Shown here one piece after another: positions 19,380 through 29,284 of a stretch of DNA of 49,462 bases. The DNA is taken from contig NZ_JOKH01000011.1 in assembly GCF_000722635.1 (NCBI RefSeq), positions 1 through 49,462 of the forward strand, given 5' to 3'. The first letter of the stretch is position 1. Each line of letters begins with the position of its first letter. Under the pieces are notes generated by a model that saw nothing but the letters and a program-made list of their open reading frames with translations, ran no database searches and was not told the origin of the DNA. This stretch comes from Endozoicomonas numazuensis. Lineage in GTDB: Bacteria; Pseudomonadota; Gammaproteobacteria; Pseudomonadales; Endozoicomonadaceae. The translations under genes and the position numbers were made by a program.

Positions 19380-19919
19380 TCACTTCACTAATTTCGCCAC
19401 ATCCCGAAACACATCACACTCTGCTGTTTTCATCAGTTCAAAGAGCACCATTTCTACACTGGTCAGCTCAACACCTTTCCTTGCCAACTTATCTAACGCC
19501 AGTCGTTTGTTATGCTTGGACCTGGACGAAGTTGCATCCACTACCACCTCAACATCATAACCCCGCTCCATTAAATCCAGAGCCGTCTGATAGACACAAA
19601 TATGAGCCTCTATCCCTGCCAGTAATACTTGAGTTTTACCTGAAGCCTTTAATGAGTCCATAAAATCCGGCTGCCCACAACCACTGAATGAAGCCTTAGC
19701 CATAGGGACCGCGCCTTTCAACGCCTCAGCCAACACGGGAGTCGTACGCCCAAGTTTTTCTGGCAACTGCTCTAACCAGAACACAGGCAGCTCCAGCAAT
19801 TGAGCCCCTTTGACCATTCTTACCAGGGCATCATGCATCCTTTCCTGTTTATACATTAACGAGGCAAGCTTACCCTGCACATCCACTACCACCAGAGCAG
19901 TATTATTCCGACTCAGCAT
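19380..19919 (-). CDS. Isochorismatase-family cysteine hydrolase
   Basis: The 179-aa protein has the alpha/beta fold of the isochorismatase (YcaC-like) superfamily. The expected catalytic triad is visible: Asp13 (VVVDVQGKL), Lys75 (MAKASFSG) and Cys108 (GIEAHICVYQTALDL), with the typical cis-peptide region just before the cysteine. It most resembles the short cytosolic hydrolases of unknown substrate. It is a single gene convergent with suhB. Family assignment is firm, substrate unknown. Confidence 0.9.
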   Translation of the reverse strand: MLSRNNTALVVVDVQGKLASLMYKQERMHDALVRMVKGAQLLELPVFWLEQLPEKLGRTTPVLAEALKGAVPMAKASFSGCGQPDFMDSLKASGKTQVLLAGIEAHICVYQTALDLMERGYDVEVVVDATSSRSKHNKRLALDKLARKGVELTSVEMVLFELMKTAECDVFRDVAKLVK

Positions 19920-20197
19920 ATTGATACCTTAAGCAGATAAAGCCTCTAGTTTAATAAACCTTCCTTTAAAAACATATTCAAACCTCTACCTGTTTACCAC
20001 CTTTCCCAAGCCCACCCAATGCCAGATAACCGTCTAAACTGGCGACAATGGTTTTCAGCCTGAATGAGGTGTGTCTAGGCCAAGAATAAGATTCAGTTTC
20101 AGAAAGGATTGAGTCTGATTCAGTTTTTCGAACTTAATGTAAGGCAGTAGTTCTGGGCATCTCTCCAAGAGAGTAAAATCACTCTGAGAGGTGACCA

Positions 20198-20437
20198 ATG
20201 ACTACCAGGAAAAATAGAAAGTTCCATTCCCCTGAATTCAGAGCTAAGGCATTGAAGCTGGCCGAAAAAACCAGAGCATCTTCTGCTGCTAAAGAGCTTG
20301 AACGACAAGAATCTCAGCTCTATATCTGGCGAACTGCCGCTAACCGGAAAAAATCAGTAAGTGAGCGTGGATCGGTACTGCAAGTACCCAACCCTATATA
20401 CCCATTGGATTTCAAGATGCTACCAGGTGACAAGTGA
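20198..20437 (+). pseudogene. IS3-family OrfA remnant
   Basis: The first 50 or so residues (MTTRKNRKFHSPEFRAKALK, then ASSAAKELERQESQLYIWRT) match OrfA proteins of IS3/IS911-type elements, with the N-terminal helix-turn-helix intact. After about residue 55 the similarity stops, and from 20397 the sequence is an ERIC-like repeat, so the gene is cut off. No OrfB is present. Upstream bases 20130-20197 probably include the left IS flank, including the AGAGAGTAAAATCACTCT palindrome-like leader. Confidence 0.75.
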
Positions 20438-20524
20438 GCGAAGCCCTGTGAGCCTACAAGTAGTAGGTGATCAGGGTGAGCGAACGCTGGCAACAACGTA
20501 GCATCTTGAAAGGCGATGGGTATA
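20397..20524 (+). repeat. ERIC-like repeat, copy 1 (family 2)
   Basis: A 128-bp imperfect palindrome bounded by TATACCCATTGGATTTCAAG and TCTTGAAAGGCGATGGGTAT. Inside are GTGAGCGAAGCCCTGTGAG and CAGGGTGAGCGAACGCTGGC. Length, the TATACCC ends, the CTTGAA arms and the central GTGAGCGAACGC segment match what is known of ERIC/IRU elements (about 127 bp) of enterobacteria and vibrios. It interrupts the IS3 orfA remnant. Confidence 0.8.
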
Positions 20525-20744
20525 AATCATACTTTCTGACTCATTGCTCTGGCAACCTCGGCAACTACTCCCGCATTGCAACTCTAGTCACATAGCTGGT
20601 TATGCTCCCGCCGTTACGTCTTGCAGGATACCTGCTCAATAAGCCAGAAACATTCGATTCCATCAGGCTGGGTAGTTACGAATAAAAATGAAACGAAGTA
20701 AGTTTAATTGATAGGTAGTCACTCAAAAGACAGGAAAGGCTTGC
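20525..20744. other. Gene-free spacer before the secF terminator
   Basis: About 220 bp with no supportable gene. It includes an AT-rich part and may contain further IS3 debris, but no recognisable transposase residues could be read. Confidence 0.4.
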
Positions 20745-20776
20745 ATAAAAAAGCCGGCCTTTTTACGGGCCGGCTT
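20745..20776 (-). terminator. Terminator of the secDF operon
   Basis: Stem AAGCCGGCC/GGCCGGCTT (20751-20776), followed on the minus strand by TTTTTTATGC. It lies about 50 bp beyond the secF stop. Confidence 0.9.
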
Positions 20777-20824
20777 CTATCAAACGTTTAAGCACTTAAA
20801 AGATAAGCATATCAATCAGTATTC

Positions 20825-21757
20825 TCAAGGCGTCTGATCAACATCATCTTCCTTAACAGGAACAATCAGATCTTCGCGACTGATCTTCATGTAGATCAGA
20901 AGATTGGAGGCAATGTAGATGGAGGAATAAGTACCCACACCAATACCGACTATCAGTGCGGTGGCAAAACCATTGATCATTTCACCACCAAACAGGAAGA
21001 GTGAAAGCAGCACCATCAGAGTGGTACCAGAGGTTGCCAATGTCCGACCGAGAGTCTGAGTCAGGGAAACATTGATTATCTCATCGGCATCCCCCTTTCT
21101 CAGCTTCCTGAAGTTTTCACGAATCCTGTCGTACACAATAATAGTATCGTTCAACGAGTAACCTATCACTGCCAGAATCGCCGCAAGAACGGTCAGGTCA
21201 AACTGCAACTGCAGCATGGAAAACAAGCCAAGCACGATAATAGAGTCATGAGTCAAGGCCAAAACCGCGCCAACAGAGAACTTAAACTGGAAGCGGAAAG
21301 CGATGTAAAGCATAACCATGCCAAGCGCCATCAGCATTCCCAGACCGCCCTGCTCTCGCAGTCGTTCACCTACCTGAGGCCCAACAAACTCAACCCGTTT
21401 AACGACAACACTGCCATCGTGATTCTGATCAAGCAGCTTGGCAATATTGTGACCCAGAGCGGGATCATCGCCAGGAATTCGAACCAGAATATCCCGGACT
21501 GAACCGAACTCCTGAACCACTGCATCACCGTATCCTGCCTCACCCAACTGCCCACGAATGTTTTCCGTGTTAGCTGGCTTATCATAGACAAGCTCAATCA
21601 GGGTACCGCCGGTAAAATCCAACCCCCAGTTAATTCCCTTGGTGGCCAGAGAAGCCAGGGAGCCAACGATCATCACAATGGAAAGAATGGTTGCGTAAGT
21701 ACGCAACTTCATAAAATTGATTGTTTTATCGCCCAAGGCTGTTTTTTGATCTGCCAT
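20825..21757 (-). CDS. secF: Protein translocase subunit SecF
   Basis: SecF pairs with SecD to use the proton gradient for late steps of protein export. The 310-aa protein has six membrane helices, the first at about residues 22-40, and the characteristic GLDFTGGTLIELVY motif just after it. The conserved helix-4 region VIGYSLNDTIIVYDRIREN is intact. GAGGTG precedes the ATG at 21757, which is preferred to a GTG three codons upstream. It follows secD by 10 bp. Confidence 0.97.
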   Translation of the reverse strand: MADQKTALGDKTINFMKLRTYATILSIVMIVGSLASLATKGINWGLDFTGGTLIELVYDKPANTENIRGQLGEAGYGDAVVQEFGSVRDILVRIPGDDPALGHNIAKLLDQNHDGSVVVKRVEFVGPQVGERLREQGGLGMLMALGMVMLYIAFRFQFKFSVGAVLALTHDSIIVLGLFSMLQLQFDLTVLAAILAVIGYSLNDTIIVYDRIRENFRKLRKGDADEIINVSLTQTLGRTLATSGTTLMVLLSLFLFGGEMINGFATALIVGIGVGTYSSIYIASNLLIYMKISREDLIVPVKEDDVDQTP

Positions 21758-21767
21758 TGTGACCACC

Positions 21768-23630
21768 TCAAATGCTCAGTTTCTTGAGATCACGACGACC
21801 GCCATACACCAGATTCACCAGTGAACGGGTTACCATAATCGCAGTGAACATGGATGTGACGATACCGATAGACAGAGTCACAGCGAAGCCCTTGATCGGA
21901 CCTGTACCCACTGCGAAGAGGATCAACCCCACCAGCAGCGTAGTAATGTTTCCGTCAAAGATCGAAACAAAGGCCCGGTCATAACCATCGTGAATAGCAC
22001 GCTGAACCGGCCGACCCAACTTGATTTCCTCACGTATTCGCGAGAACACCAGAACGTTGGCATCTACAGCCATACCCAGTGTCAGCACTATACCGGCTAT
22101 ACCCGGCATGGTCAGTGTTGCACCAAAGATACTCATCGCAGCGGTCAACAGCATCAGGTTGATAGCCAGAGCAATATTAGCCAACAGACCAAATACCCGG
22201 TATACCACCATCATGAACATGACAACCATACCCAGGCCCATCAATGTGGAGTCCACCCCCATCTTGATGTTCTCGGCACCCAGGCTCGGACCTACGGTTC
22301 GCTCTTCAACGAAGTACATAGGAGCAGCAAGGGAACCAGCACGCAGCAACAGCGCCAGCTCAGAAGCTTCTCCAGAGGAGTCCAGGCCGGTAATACGGAA
22401 CTGGTTACCCAGTGCCGACTGAACGGTTGCAAGACTGATTACCCGTCTTTCTTCACGGAAGCCAGGCACTTTGACCTTAACCTTTTCTCCGTCAACTTCA
22501 CGGGTCTCAGTACGCGTCACAGGTTTCTGCTCGATGAAAATAACCGCCATGCTTCGCCCGATATTATTTCGGGTAGCATTATTCATCTTCTTACCACCAG
22601 TACTGTCCAGACTGATGTTTACCTGCGGCTGACCACTTTCGGTATCAAAATTGGACTGAGCACTGGAAACCCGCTCACCGGTAATAATGATGTCGCGTTC
22701 CAGATTAACTGAACGACCACGATAGTCAAAAGACTCAGTATTACTGCGAGAAGCGTTTGCCAAAGCCTCAAGGCGGAATTCAAGGTTAGCGGTTTTACCC
22801 AGAATACGCTTGGCTTCAGCGGTATCCTGCACACCAGGCAGTTCAACAACAATATTGTTACGTCCCTGACGTTGTACCAGAGGCTCAGACACACCCAGTT
22901 CATTGACACGGTTACGAACTGTCGTCAGGTTTTGCTTGACCGCATAATCTTCCAGTTCACGTATATATTGTTCTGAATAACGGTAGGAAACCACATAACG
23001 CTCACCCAGATCTTCTGTCTCTACCAGCAAATCTGGAAACTCTCGCTTGATTCTCCGTTCAGCCTTATCACGAGTGGCCTCATCCAGGAAGGCCAGCTGA
23101 CGGGCTCCGTCTGTACGGTCAGGCATAGTACGATAACGCAGCCTTTCCTTTCGCAGAAGCGCTCTGATTTCTGTATTAGATATATCCAGCTTGGTCTTAA
23201 CAGCCCGATCGGTATCCACTTCCAACTGGAAATGTACACCACCTGACAGATCCAGACCCAGTTTCATGGGATAAGCGCCAATGGAAGTCAACCAATCTGG
23301 CGTAGTCGGAGCCAGGTTGATCGCAACAATATAATCATCGCCCAGAGCATCTTTAATAACTGATTTCGCCAGCTGCTGCTGATCAGCATGCTTCAGTCGA
23401 ATCAACAAGGCATTATTTTCAGTATCACTGGCTTTGGCCTCTATATTGGCCGCATCCAGTGCTTTTTGCGCCTTTGCCTGCACACCAGCAGTGATCGTCT
23501 CTGATGAGCTAGCGCCCGATATCTGTATAGCAGGATCATCGGGGTACAAGTTAGGTAGAGCGTACACAAAACCAAGTGCAACAATCATTGCAATCAGCAG
23601 GTACTTCCACAGGGGATATCGATTGAGCAT
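21768..23630 (-). CDS. secD: Protein translocase subunit SecD
   Basis: SecD is the large partner of SecF. The 620-aa product has one N-terminal membrane helix (about 9-27), the large periplasmic P1 domain and the GLDLSGGVHFQLEVD motif. Five C-terminal membrane helices include LTLGMAVDANVLVFSRIREE and FDGNITTLLVGLILF. Length fits the family (E. coli 615). The ATG follows a GGTGGG box. The upstream spacer to yajC is 730 bp long and filled with family 1 repeats, which is unusual for this operon. Confidence 0.97.
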   Translation of the reverse strand: MLNRYPLWKYLLIAMIVALGFVYALPNLYPDDPAIQISGASSSETITAGVQAKAQKALDAANIEAKASDTENNALLIRLKHADQQQLAKSVIKDALGDDYIVAINLAPTTPDWLTSIGAYPMKLGLDLSGGVHFQLEVDTDRAVKTKLDISNTEIRALLRKERLRYRTMPDRTDGARQLAFLDEATRDKAERRIKREFPDLLVETEDLGERYVVSYRYSEQYIRELEDYAVKQNLTTVRNRVNELGVSEPLVQRQGRNNIVVELPGVQDTAEAKRILGKTANLEFRLEALANASRSNTESFDYRGRSVNLERDIIITGERVSSAQSNFDTESGQPQVNISLDSTGGKKMNNATRNNIGRSMAVIFIEQKPVTRTETREVDGEKVKVKVPGFREERRVISLATVQSALGNQFRITGLDSSGEASELALLLRAGSLAAPMYFVEERTVGPSLGAENIKMGVDSTLMGLGMVVMFMMVVYRVFGLLANIALAINLMLLTAAMSIFGATLTMPGIAGIVLTLGMAVDANVLVFSRIREEIKLGRPVQRAIHDGYDRAFVSIFDGNITTLLVGLILFAVGTGPIKGFAVTLSIGIVTSMFTAIMVTRSLVNLVYGGRRDLKKLSI

Positions 23631-23670
23631 GGCCCACCGGTTCCTGTTCTATATATTAAATGCCTGGATC

Positions 23671-23871
23671 AGGAGTCTGGTCGTGAATAGTGCACAAGCA
23701 TAAAATTCAGTAGAACCAGACACAGCCTTGAACGTTCTGGGTAGCTTCGTTGTATTTGTGCGAATAGTTCAGCTATTCAATCAAATTCAACGGAGCTGTT
23801 TAGAACCACTTAAAGCTGCGGCTGTTCGTTCTGGATTTCAGGCCGGATGATCTATTCTCAGTCAGGCTCCT
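23671..23871 (+). repeat. Family 1 palindromic repeat, copy C (long, divergent)
   Basis: A 201-bp version with ends AGGAGTCTGG...GAATAG and CTATTCTCAGTCAGGCTCCT and the conserved apical TTTGTGCGAATAG...CTATT segment. The loop reads TTCAG rather than TTGAC. Extra bases on both sides of the inner stem (GTTCTGGGTAG on the left, GTTTAGAACCAC on the right) make it longer than the others. Confidence 0.8.
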
Positions 23872-24018
23872 AATGCCTGTTCAGGGAACGAATATTCTCC
23901 CTGATACCCAGGCAAAATCCGTTTCTCCAGAGATAACCGGAAACCGTCTTCGATGTCCGGTCGCGCTTTTTTATCGTGAAATAATTTTCAATCATCAAAA
24001 GTGCGAAAAATTATTTCC

Positions 24019-24186
24019 CTAGGAGGCTGACCGAGAATAGCATCCAAGCATAAAATTCAGTAGAACGAGTCAGCTTTTTCACTGAATTTGTGCGAATAGT
24101 TGACCTATTTAAGCAAATTCAGTGGAAAAGATGGCCGTTCTTTCTGGATTTTAGGCCGGGCTGTCTATTCTCGGTCAGCCTCCTAG
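24019..24186 (+). repeat. Family 1 palindromic repeat, copy D
   Basis: A 168-bp element nearly identical to copy A, with perfect 22-bp inverted ends beginning CTAGGAGGCTGACCGAG. It directly abuts copy E, forming a tandem pair of two subfamilies. Confidence 0.92.
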
Positions 24187-24347
24187 AAGCCTGTCGGACT
24201 TCAGCTTTCGAGCATGAAATTCAGTAGAGCGAGTCAGCTTTTCGTTGGATTTGTGCGAATAGTTGACCTATCTAAGCAAATTCAACGGAAAAGATGGCCG
24301 TTCTTTCTGGATTTCAGGCCGAAATTGTCTTAAGTCCGACAGGCTCC
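24187..24347 (+). repeat. Family 1 palindromic repeat, copy E (second subfamily)
   Basis: A 161-bp element close to copy B. The outer arms are GCCTGTCGGACTTCAG and CTTAAGTCCGACAGGC (one mismatch). The inner stem TTTTCGTTGGATTTG pairs with CAAATTCAACGGAAAAG using a G-U pair. It ends 14 bp before the yajC stop codon. Confidence 0.9.
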
Positions 24348-24360
24348 CAGCTAACAGCTG

Positions 24361-24699
24361 TTATTTAATGGCTTTTATAGTGCCCTTGGGCAGAGAAGCT
24401 GCAACTGAAGACTTCTGGAAGTTCAGCTCAAGATTCTCAGCAACCTGAAGAGTAATAAACTCATCAGTAGTGTTCACTACCTTGCCTACAATACCGCCTG
24501 TGGTCACAACCTCATCACCCTTGGACAGGTTTCCAAGCAGATTCTTATGCTCTTTGGCTCGCTTGGATTGTGGGCGCCAGATCAGCAACCAGAAAATCAG
24601 GACAAAACCGCCCAGCATAATCAGCTGCCCATACATGCTTGGACCCGCAGAGGCTGCGCCAGCCGCTTCAGCAAATGCCGGACTGATAAATGGGATCAT
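24361..24699 (-). CDS. yajC: Sec translocon accessory protein YajC
   Basis: YajC is a small inner-membrane protein that copurifies with SecDF. The 112-aa sequence has one membrane helix (about 24-41) followed by the family signature WRPQSKRAKEHKNLLGNLSKGDEVVTTGG and a small cytosolic beta domain. An AAGGAG box lies eight bases before the ATG. Its place between tgt and secD is the standard one, though the flanking spacers are expanded by repeats. Confidence 0.97.
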   Translation of the reverse strand: MIPFISPAFAEAAGAASAGPSMYGQLIMLGGFVLIFWLLIWRPQSKRAKEHKNLLGNLSKGDEVVTTGGIVGKVVNTTDEFITLQVAENLELNFQKSSVAASLPKGTIKAIK

Positions 24700-24766
24700 T
24701 CAAATACTCCTTAAAGACAATAAACAGTTAAATTCCATCACAACAAAAAGCAGGATCGTGTGCACT

Positions 24767-24930
24767 CCAAGAGTCTGACCCGAGAGTAGACAGCCCTTCC
24801 TAAAGCTCATAAAGAACGATCACTTTTACACTGAGCTTGATTAAATAGGTCAACTATTTGCACAAATCCAGTGAAAACGTTCTCTCGCTCTCCAAAACCT
24901 TATATTCGGACACTAATCTCTGTCAGGCTC

Positions 24931-24932
<2 letters not shown>
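24767..24932 (-). repeat. Family 1 palindromic repeat, degenerate inverted copy F
   Basis: Read on the minus strand it begins GAGCCTGACAGAGATTAG and contains TTTTCACTGGATTTGTGCAA, ATAGTTGACCTATTT and GTTCTTTATGAGC. It closes with GGGCTGTCTACTCTCGGGTC. Clear similarity extends over its whole length to copies A and D, but with many substitutions and weaker pairing. Its left end coincides with the tgt stop codon. Confidence 0.75.
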
Positions 24933-26076
<1,144 letters not shown>

Positions 26077-26192
26077 TCAGAGGGCACAGCAGCCTGCACC
26101 CATCCGACAACATTTCTAAAAAAGAATTAAATTTAAAGTGGGAGCGCATCAGGGCTTTTTCAAGCCCGATCTCCGACTTTCTTACAATCTGC

Positions 26193-27218
26193 TCAGGATT
26201 TACGAGTCAACCACATGGCATCGCCATAACTGAAGAATCGATACCCTTCTTTCACCGCCTCGTTATAGGCTCGAAGAATGGCGTCTTTACCCGAAAACGC
26301 ACTGACCAGCATCAGCAGTGTGGATTGAGGAAGGTGGAAATTTGTGATCATGGCATCCACAGAGCGGAACTCATAGCCCGGAAAAATAAAAATATCCGTA
26401 TCACCAAAGAAGGGCTTGATCTCACCGTCACGGGAAGCTGACTCCAGAGAACGAACCGAAGTCGTCCCTACAGCCACCACCTTATTACCTCGGGCACGAG
26501 CAGCCTTGACCGCTGCACAAACCGCTTCGGGCACTTCTATGTACTCAGAATGCATTTCATGGTCAGCGATATTATCAACCCGAACGGGCTGAAAAGTCCC
26601 CGAACCAACGTGTAAAGTAACAAACGCCTGCTCAATGCCTTTTTCTTTCAACCGCTGCAGCATAGCCTCATCAAAGTGAAGACCAGCTGTAGGCGCCGCT
26701 ACTGCACCGTCTTTTTCCGCAAATACGGTTTGATACCTCAGACGATCAGCACTGCCATCTTCACGATCTATATAAGGAGGCAGAGGCATATGGCCATGTT
26801 CCTGCAACTGCGGCAGTACTGGCTCATCAAAATCAATCAGAAACAGAGCCCCTTGTCGGCCGGTCACTTCTGCTTCTATACAGTCATCCGCCAGAAAGAT
26901 ACGACTGCCGGGCTTAGGCGCCTTACTGGAACGAACATGAGCCAATACCTTACGTTCTTCAAGCACTCGCTCTATCAAAACCTCCAGTTTACCGCCGGTT
27001 TCTTTGCGGCCAAACAGTCTGGCCGGAATGACACGGGTGTTATTCATGACCAGCAGGTCGCCAGGCTCAAGCAGGCTTTCTACATCGGCAAACTGGCCAT
27101 GGGTTATGGTCTCTGTTGGACCATCCAGCCGCAACAGACGACTCCCGGTACGTTCCTGAGCAGGAAACCGGGCAATCTGCTCATCGGGCAGCTCAAAATC
27201 AAAATCACTGACGCGCAT
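26193..27218 (-). CDS. queA: S-adenosylmethionine:tRNA ribosyltransferase-isomerase QueA
   Basis: QueA transfers the ribosyl part of SAM to preQ1-modified tRNA, giving epoxyqueuosine. The protein begins [20 protein letters not shown] and includes the family segments [29 protein letters not shown] and [18 protein letters not shown]. The frame is open 20 codons further upstream without family support. The ATG at 27218 gives 341 aa. It precedes tgt by about 130 bp in a queA-tgt-yajC-secDF array. Confidence 0.96.
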   Translation of the reverse strand: MRVSDFDFELPDEQIARFPAQERTGSRLLRLDGPTETITHGQFADVESLLEPGDLLVMNNTRVIPARLFGRKETGGKLEVLIERVLEERKVLAHVRSSKAPKPGSRIFLADDCIEAEVTGRQGALFLIDFDEPVLPQLQEHGHMPLPPYIDREDGSADRLRYQTVFAEKDGAVAAPTAGLHFDEAMLQRLKEKGIEQAFVTLHVGSGTFQPVRVDNIADHEMHSEYIEVPEAVCAAVKAARARGNKVVAVGTTSVRSLESASRDGEIKPFFGDTDIFIFPGYEFRSVDAMITNFHLPQSTLLMLVSAFSGKDAILRAYNEAVKEGYRFFSYGDAMWLTRKS

Positions 27219-27519
27219 AATAGGTGTGTGGTCTGGTACCTGAAAATAAAACAGCCATAAGCCGCTCAACGACTCCATCCAGCTTCATGAAAGTATCACT
27301 CCCTTCATGAAAATGTCTGTAACAACATCAAAACAACATCAAAACAACATCAATATAAGCCATTCAGCGGTCTGGAGAGCTGACCGTTTCTGAAAAAACG
27401 CGTCAATATACTGCAAAACCGAGTCTCTGTCAGGCGACAAAACATTCCGCCTGACACATCGATTATGATGAAAGATTGATCAGAAAAGACAGGTTCAAAC
27501 TCAGGGACTAAAACGACAG
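27219..27519. other. Spacer between queA and tRNA-Leu
   Basis: Divergent control region with no gene. It includes the tandem 11-bp repeat at 27321-27353 and, at its right edge, the tRNA promoter. No convincing queA promoter was picked out. Confidence 0.4.
27321..27353. repeat. Three perfect tandem copies of an 11-bp unit
   Basis: AACAACATCAA occurs three times head to tail. It lies about 105 bp upstream of the queA start and 230 bp upstream of the tRNA. Confidence 0.9.
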
Positions 27520-27547
27520 TTGAAAACAGTTCGGGCTTATGTATACT
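27520..27547 (+). promoter_or_regulatory. tRNA-Leu promoter
   Basis: TTGAAA (-35) and TATACT (-10) are separated by 16 bp. The -10 is followed by ACGCC, and the mature tRNA begins about 40 bp downstream. Confidence 0.75.
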
Positions 27548-27588
27548 ACGCCACATCTTCTCGGGACAGCCCAGTCCTGAAAAACAGT

Positions 27589-27675
27589 GCCGGTGTGATG
27601 GAATTGGTAGACATAGGGGATTCAAAATCCCCCGCCTTCACGGGCGTGGCGGTTCGAGTCCGCCCACCGGTACCA
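27589..27675 (+). tRNA. tRNA-Leu (anticodon CAA)
   Basis: The 87-nt gene folds as a class II tRNA. The acceptor is GCCGGTG/CACCGGT with a G1-U72 pair, as in E. coli tRNA-Leu(UAA). The D arm is followed by an anticodon stem GGGGA/TCCCC with loop TTCAAAA, giving anticodon CAA, which reads UUG. A variable arm GCCTTCACGGGC and a GGTTCGAGTC T loop follow. The terminal CCA is encoded. Confidence 0.97.
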
Positions 27676-27936
27676 AGTTCAATTTATCTCCACTCAAAGA
27701 CCAACAGAGAATCCAGCTATCTGAGAGTCTCTTATCTACAAGCCACAATCATTCCTATATCTTATACGCCAATAATACCAAGCATCTAACCATACCGTTT
27801 ATAACAAACGGCAACAGAATACCTGTTATCTGACACCCACAAAAATTAACACGCTACTGCCGCACCGCTAATATTTTCAAAAAATAACAGCAGCCCCCAA
27901 ATGCTCTGCAAGCAAAATATGATATAAACCCTCCCC

Positions 27937-28470
27937 ATGAACACCATCAACATCCAATACTATAAATCGCCGGTTGGCGAGCTGATGCTTGGCACCTATG
28001 ACCAGCAGCTCTGCCTGTGTGACTGGCGTTATCGAAAGAAAAGATTGAGAGTCGACGCACGCGTCAAAAACGGGCTCAAAGCTGAGTATGTCGAGAAAGA
28101 CGACGAAATTATGGAACTCGCTCGTCAACAACTGGAAGAGTATTTTCGTAAAGAACGGAATGTCTTTTCAGTGCCGCTGCTCTTGGCAGGCACCGCCTTT
28201 CAGAAACGCGTTTGGCAAGCCTTGCTGGACATCCCCTACGGAGAGACCACCACCTACGCAGGACTGGCTGAATCCATGGGAGACAAAAACGCCCTCCGAG
28301 CCGTAGCCAATGCTAATGGTGCCAACGGAATTTCAATCTTGGTTCCCTGCCACCGGGTTATTGCGAGCAATGGTGAGCTTCAGGGCTATGCCGGTGGCAA
28401 ACCCGTTAAGGAAAAGCTATTAAACCTTGAAGGTGGACTCCCTTATCAACAGAGTTCACTGTTTGATTAA
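27937..28470 (+). CDS. ogt: Methylated-DNA--protein-cysteine methyltransferase
   Basis: This suicide repair protein removes alkyl groups from O6 of guanine. The 177-aa sequence has the N-terminal ribonuclease-H-like part, the DNA-binding helix region IPYGETTTYAGLAESMGDKNA and the acceptor Cys138 in the signature ILVPCHRVIASNGELQGYAGG. No Ada regulatory domain is present, so it is an Ogt-type enzyme. It starts a plus-strand group of three genes with a methyltransferase (30-bp gap) and rimJ. Confidence 0.95.
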   Translation: MNTINIQYYKSPVGELMLGTYDQQLCLCDWRYRKKRLRVDARVKNGLKAEYVEKDDEIMELARQQLEEYFRKERNVFSVPLLLAGTAFQKRVWQALLDIPYGETTTYAGLAESMGDKNALRAVANANGANGISILVPCHRVIASNGELQGYAGGKPVKEKLLNLEGGLPYQQSSLFD

Positions 28471-28500
28471 CATCCCTTACTTGACGATACACTCTTCGGC

Positions 28501-29244
28501 ATGAATGACTTTTACGATCAGCTCACCCCTTTTTACCCTCTTATTTTCGAAGACTGGGATGACAGCATTGAGCAACAGTCGAACCAACTTCATGCGCTGA
28601 TTCGGAAATTCTGGCCCGACACCGAATCAGTTCTTGATGTCTCCTGCGGCATTGGCACCCAAGCCATAGGACTGGCTCAGAAGGGCTATAAAGTCACAGC
28701 ATCCGATCTTTCAGAAAAAGAAGCTGAGCGCGCAAGACAAGAAGCAGACGAACGCAGCCTGAATTTAGATGTATCAGTCTGCGACATGCGACAGGCTTTT
28801 GATCATCATGGGTCTGGTTTTGATCTGGTAATCTCTGCGGATAACTCTGTACCTCACCTCTTAAACGACAATGATATCCTTACAGCCTTTAAACAAATGT
28901 TTGCTTGTCTCAAATCGGGTGGTGGCTGTCTGATCACTGTTCGAGATTATGAAAAGGAAGAACGTGGCCGAAACCTGTTAAAACCTTATGGCGTCCGGGT
29001 TGAAGGCAACAAACGATACATCCTGTTTCAAGTTTGGGACTTTGAAGGCGATCAGTACAGTCTTGCCTTTCACCTGGTTGAAGAAGACCTTTCTACAGGC
29101 AAAGCAATCACTCACACACTTCACTCTCGTTACTATGCCATCTCCACAGACCAGCTTTGTGAATTGATGAGAGAAGCAGGCTTTAAGAATGTACAGAGGC
29201 TTGATAACGTCTTCTACCAGCCTGTCATCATAGGTACTAAATAG
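28501..29244 (+). CDS. Class I SAM-dependent methyltransferase
   Basis: The 247-aa protein has motif I VLDVSCGIGTQAIGLA at about 44-60, the acidic motif II ASDLSEKEAERA and a motif IV-like FDLVISADNSVPHL. The sequence around motif I (SCGIGTQAIGLAQKGYKV) and the HL substitution near the active site resemble the glycine/sarcosine N-methyltransferase-like group. The substrate cannot be told. It is 30 bp from ogt and 40 bp from rimJ, probably in one transcript. Confidence 0.85.
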   Translation: MNDFYDQLTPFYPLIFEDWDDSIEQQSNQLHALIRKFWPDTESVLDVSCGIGTQAIGLAQKGYKVTASDLSEKEAERARQEADERSLNLDVSVCDMRQAFDHHGSGFDLVISADNSVPHLLNDNDILTAFKQMFACLKSGGGCLITVRDYEKEERGRNLLKPYGVRVEGNKRYILFQVWDFEGDQYSLAFHLVEEDLSTGKAITHTLHSRYYAISTDQLCELMREAGFKNVQRLDNVFYQPVIIGTK

Positions 29245-29284
29245 AGGACGCAGTAAGTCTCTTAAGATTGGTTATGGAATCAAT

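Noticed and set aside
27321-27353. CRISPR-like array
   Set aside because: The repeats are contiguous 11-mers without spacers, and no cas gene is present anywhere in the window.
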